Shown here: piece by piece, positions 4,878 through 5,825 of the stretch | Position numbering within the stretch: the stretch's first letter is position 1 | Layout: every line of letters begins with the position of its first letter | Assembly (NCBI GenBank): GCA_021804455.1 | Contig: JAJZHT010000086.1 | Span: 1-5,825 of the forward strand | Source of the DNA: Pseudomonadota bacterium | GTDB lineage: Bacteria; Pseudomonadota; Alphaproteobacteria; Paracaedibacterales; CAIULA01 | Length of the DNA: 5,825 nucleotides | Reading direction: 5' to 3' | Translations under genes and position numbers: made by a program | The notes under the pieces: model-generated | Databases searched by the model: none | Told to the model about the DNA's origin: nothing | The model's input: the letters and a program-made list of their open reading frames with translations, nothing else

Positions 4878-5825
4878 ATGACTACTTTAACACCCCGTCA
4901 AATCGTTGCCGAATTAGACCGTTATATTGTTGGGCAAACGGAGGCTAAACGAGCTGTGGCTGTTGCCCTTCGTAATCGTTGGCGTCGTTTACAATTAAGT
5001 AAAGAACTTCAAGATGAAGTTTTACCGAAAAATATTCTGATGATCGGTCCTACGGGTGTGGGAAAAACCGAAATTGCCAGGCGGTTGGCAAAGTTGGCTC
5101 AAGCCCCTTTTATTAAGGTTGAAGCCACCAAATTTACAGAAATCGGTTATGTTGGGCGAGATGTCGAACAAATTATTCGTGACCTGATTGAGATTGCGCT
5201 TCACATGACGCGCCAACGTTTACGTGAAGAAGTTACCATGAAAGCAAAATCCAATGCCGAAGAGAGGGTTTTGGATGCTTTGGTTGGTGAAACGGCCAGT
5301 GCGGAAACGAGACAAAAATTTCGTCATTTGTTACATGAAGGTGATTTAAACGATCGTGAGATTGAGATTCAGGTGGCTGATAATACAGGTATGACCATGC
5401 CAACCATCGATGTTCCAGGTATGCCAGGTGCTCAGATGGGGATGCTGAATCTGGGCGACGTTTTTGGCAAAGCCTTTGGAAGCGGACGGACTAAAACCAA
5501 AAAAATGACGGTTCTCGAATCTTTCGATGTTTTGATGGCCGAAGAAAGTGACAAGCTTTTGGATCAAGAAAAAGTTGTTGCGGAGGCTATTGAGACCGTC
5601 CAGCAAAAAGGGATTGTTTTTATTGATGAAATTGACAAAATCTGTGCTCGATCGGATCGTCACGGGGGGGATGTTAGCCGAGAAGGTGTTCAACGGGATT
5701 TATTACCGTTGATTGAAGGGACAAGTGTGGCCACCAAACACGGCACGATTAAAACAGATCATATCTTATTCATCACCTCGGGCGCTTTTCATTTGGCCAA
5801 GCCCTCTGATTTATTACAGATCGGA
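4878..5825 (+). CDS. hslU: ATP-dependent protease ATPase subunit HslU (ClpY), 3'-truncated
   Basis: HslU is the hexameric AAA+ unfoldase that recognises substrates, unfolds them by ATP hydrolysis and threads them into HslV. The window holds 316 codons; the full protein has about 435-445 residues, so the C-terminal quarter is missing. The N-terminal block [16 protein letters not shown] leads to Walker A GPTGVGKT (57-64). The pore loop GYVGRD is at 90-95. The substrate-binding I domain occupies about 110-243 and includes [15 protein letters not shown]. Walker [10 protein letters not shown] is at 245-253, followed by [17 protein letters not shown] and the ITSGAFH sensor region. The ATG at 4878 has a good Shine-Dalgarno (AAGGA, 4868-4872) and lies 12 bases after hslV, so the pair is one operon. 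The last visible residues read KPSDLL then QIG, where the family has KPSDLLPELQGR. The final eight bases are probably sequencing adapter, so the reading frame should be trusted only to about base 5817. Confidence 0.98.
   Translation, partial: MTTLTPRQIVAELDRYIVGQTEAKRAVAVALRNRWRRLQLSKELQDEVLPKNILMIGPTGVGKTEIARRLAKLAQAPFIKVEATKFTEIGYVGRDVEQIIRDLIEIALHMTRQRLREEVTMKAKSNAEERVLDALVGETASAETRQKFRHLLHEGDLNDREIEIQVADNTGMTMPTIDVPGMPGAQMGMLNLGDVFGKAFGSGRTKTKKMTVLESFDVLMAEESDKLLDQEKVVAEAIETVQQKGIVFIDEIDKICARSDRHGGDVSREGVQRDLLPLIEGTSVATKHGTIKTDHILFITSGAFHLAKPSDLLQIG
5818..5825 (+). other. Probable Illumina adapter remnant at contig end
   Basis: The last eight bases, AGATCGGA, are identical to the start of the standard TruSeq adapter (AGATCGGAAGAGC). 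They begin exactly where hslU departs from its conserved sequence: after the two Leu codons a single C remains, which fits the first base of the expected proline codon (CCN), and then the adapter-like bases take over. This looks like untrimmed adapter and not genomic sequence. Eight bases alone could match by chance, but the coincident break in protein conservation strengthens the call. Confidence 0.7.

Noticed and set aside
5346..5693. Antisense open frame of 115 residues opposite hslU (and one at 5022-5216)
   Set aside because: They are opposite highly conserved HslU coding sequence and have no family features.

Overview
The window looks like a fragment of an AT-rich alphaproteobacterial genome, most likely a host-associated lineage of the Holosporales/Rickettsiales kind. 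Three things point there. HslV and HslU read as alphaproteobacterial types (propeptide-bearing HslV; HslU with [15 protein letters not shown] and [17 protein letters not shown]). The first gene is a ProP-like MFS transporter of a kind expanded in obligate intracellular alphaproteobacteria. The base composition is low in GC outside hslVU. The taxonomic call is inference from recalled families, not from a search.

Layout. Bases 1-948 hold the 3' part of a metabolite/H+ symporter-type MFS transporter (+), cut by the window start. After a 16-base convergent gap, 965-1969 (-) encodes a 334-residue secreted/membrane protein with the architecture of a prokaryotic pentameric ligand-gated ion channel (Cys-loop superfamily without the cysteines). 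A 157-base AT-rich divergent region (1970-2126) separates it from two tightly packed type VI secretion genes on +: tssK (2127-3470, baseplate adaptor) and tssL/DotU (3473-4240, membrane complex). After 61 bases come hslV (4302-4865) and hslU (4878 to window end, truncated), which encode the two-component ATP-dependent protease HslUV. A sigma-32-like promoter candidate for hslVU lies inside the end of tssL.

How the genes fit. TssK and TssL contact each other in the T6SS: TssK bridges the baseplate to the cytoplasmic domain of TssL. Their 2-base spacing indicates translational coupling. The other T6SS genes (tssJ, tssM, sheath, Hcp, VgrG, ClpV) are not in this window. HslUV is housekeeping proteolysis and probably an independent heat-shock unit. 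The ion-channel-like gene is the least expected component and the main point of biological interest.

The last eight bases (AGATCGGA) match the start of the common Illumina adapter and replace conserved hslU sequence. The window end is therefore probably a contig end with untrimmed adapter, and the last two to three codons should not be trusted. I saw no tRNA, rRNA, CRISPR array, insertion sequence or convincing intrinsic terminator.
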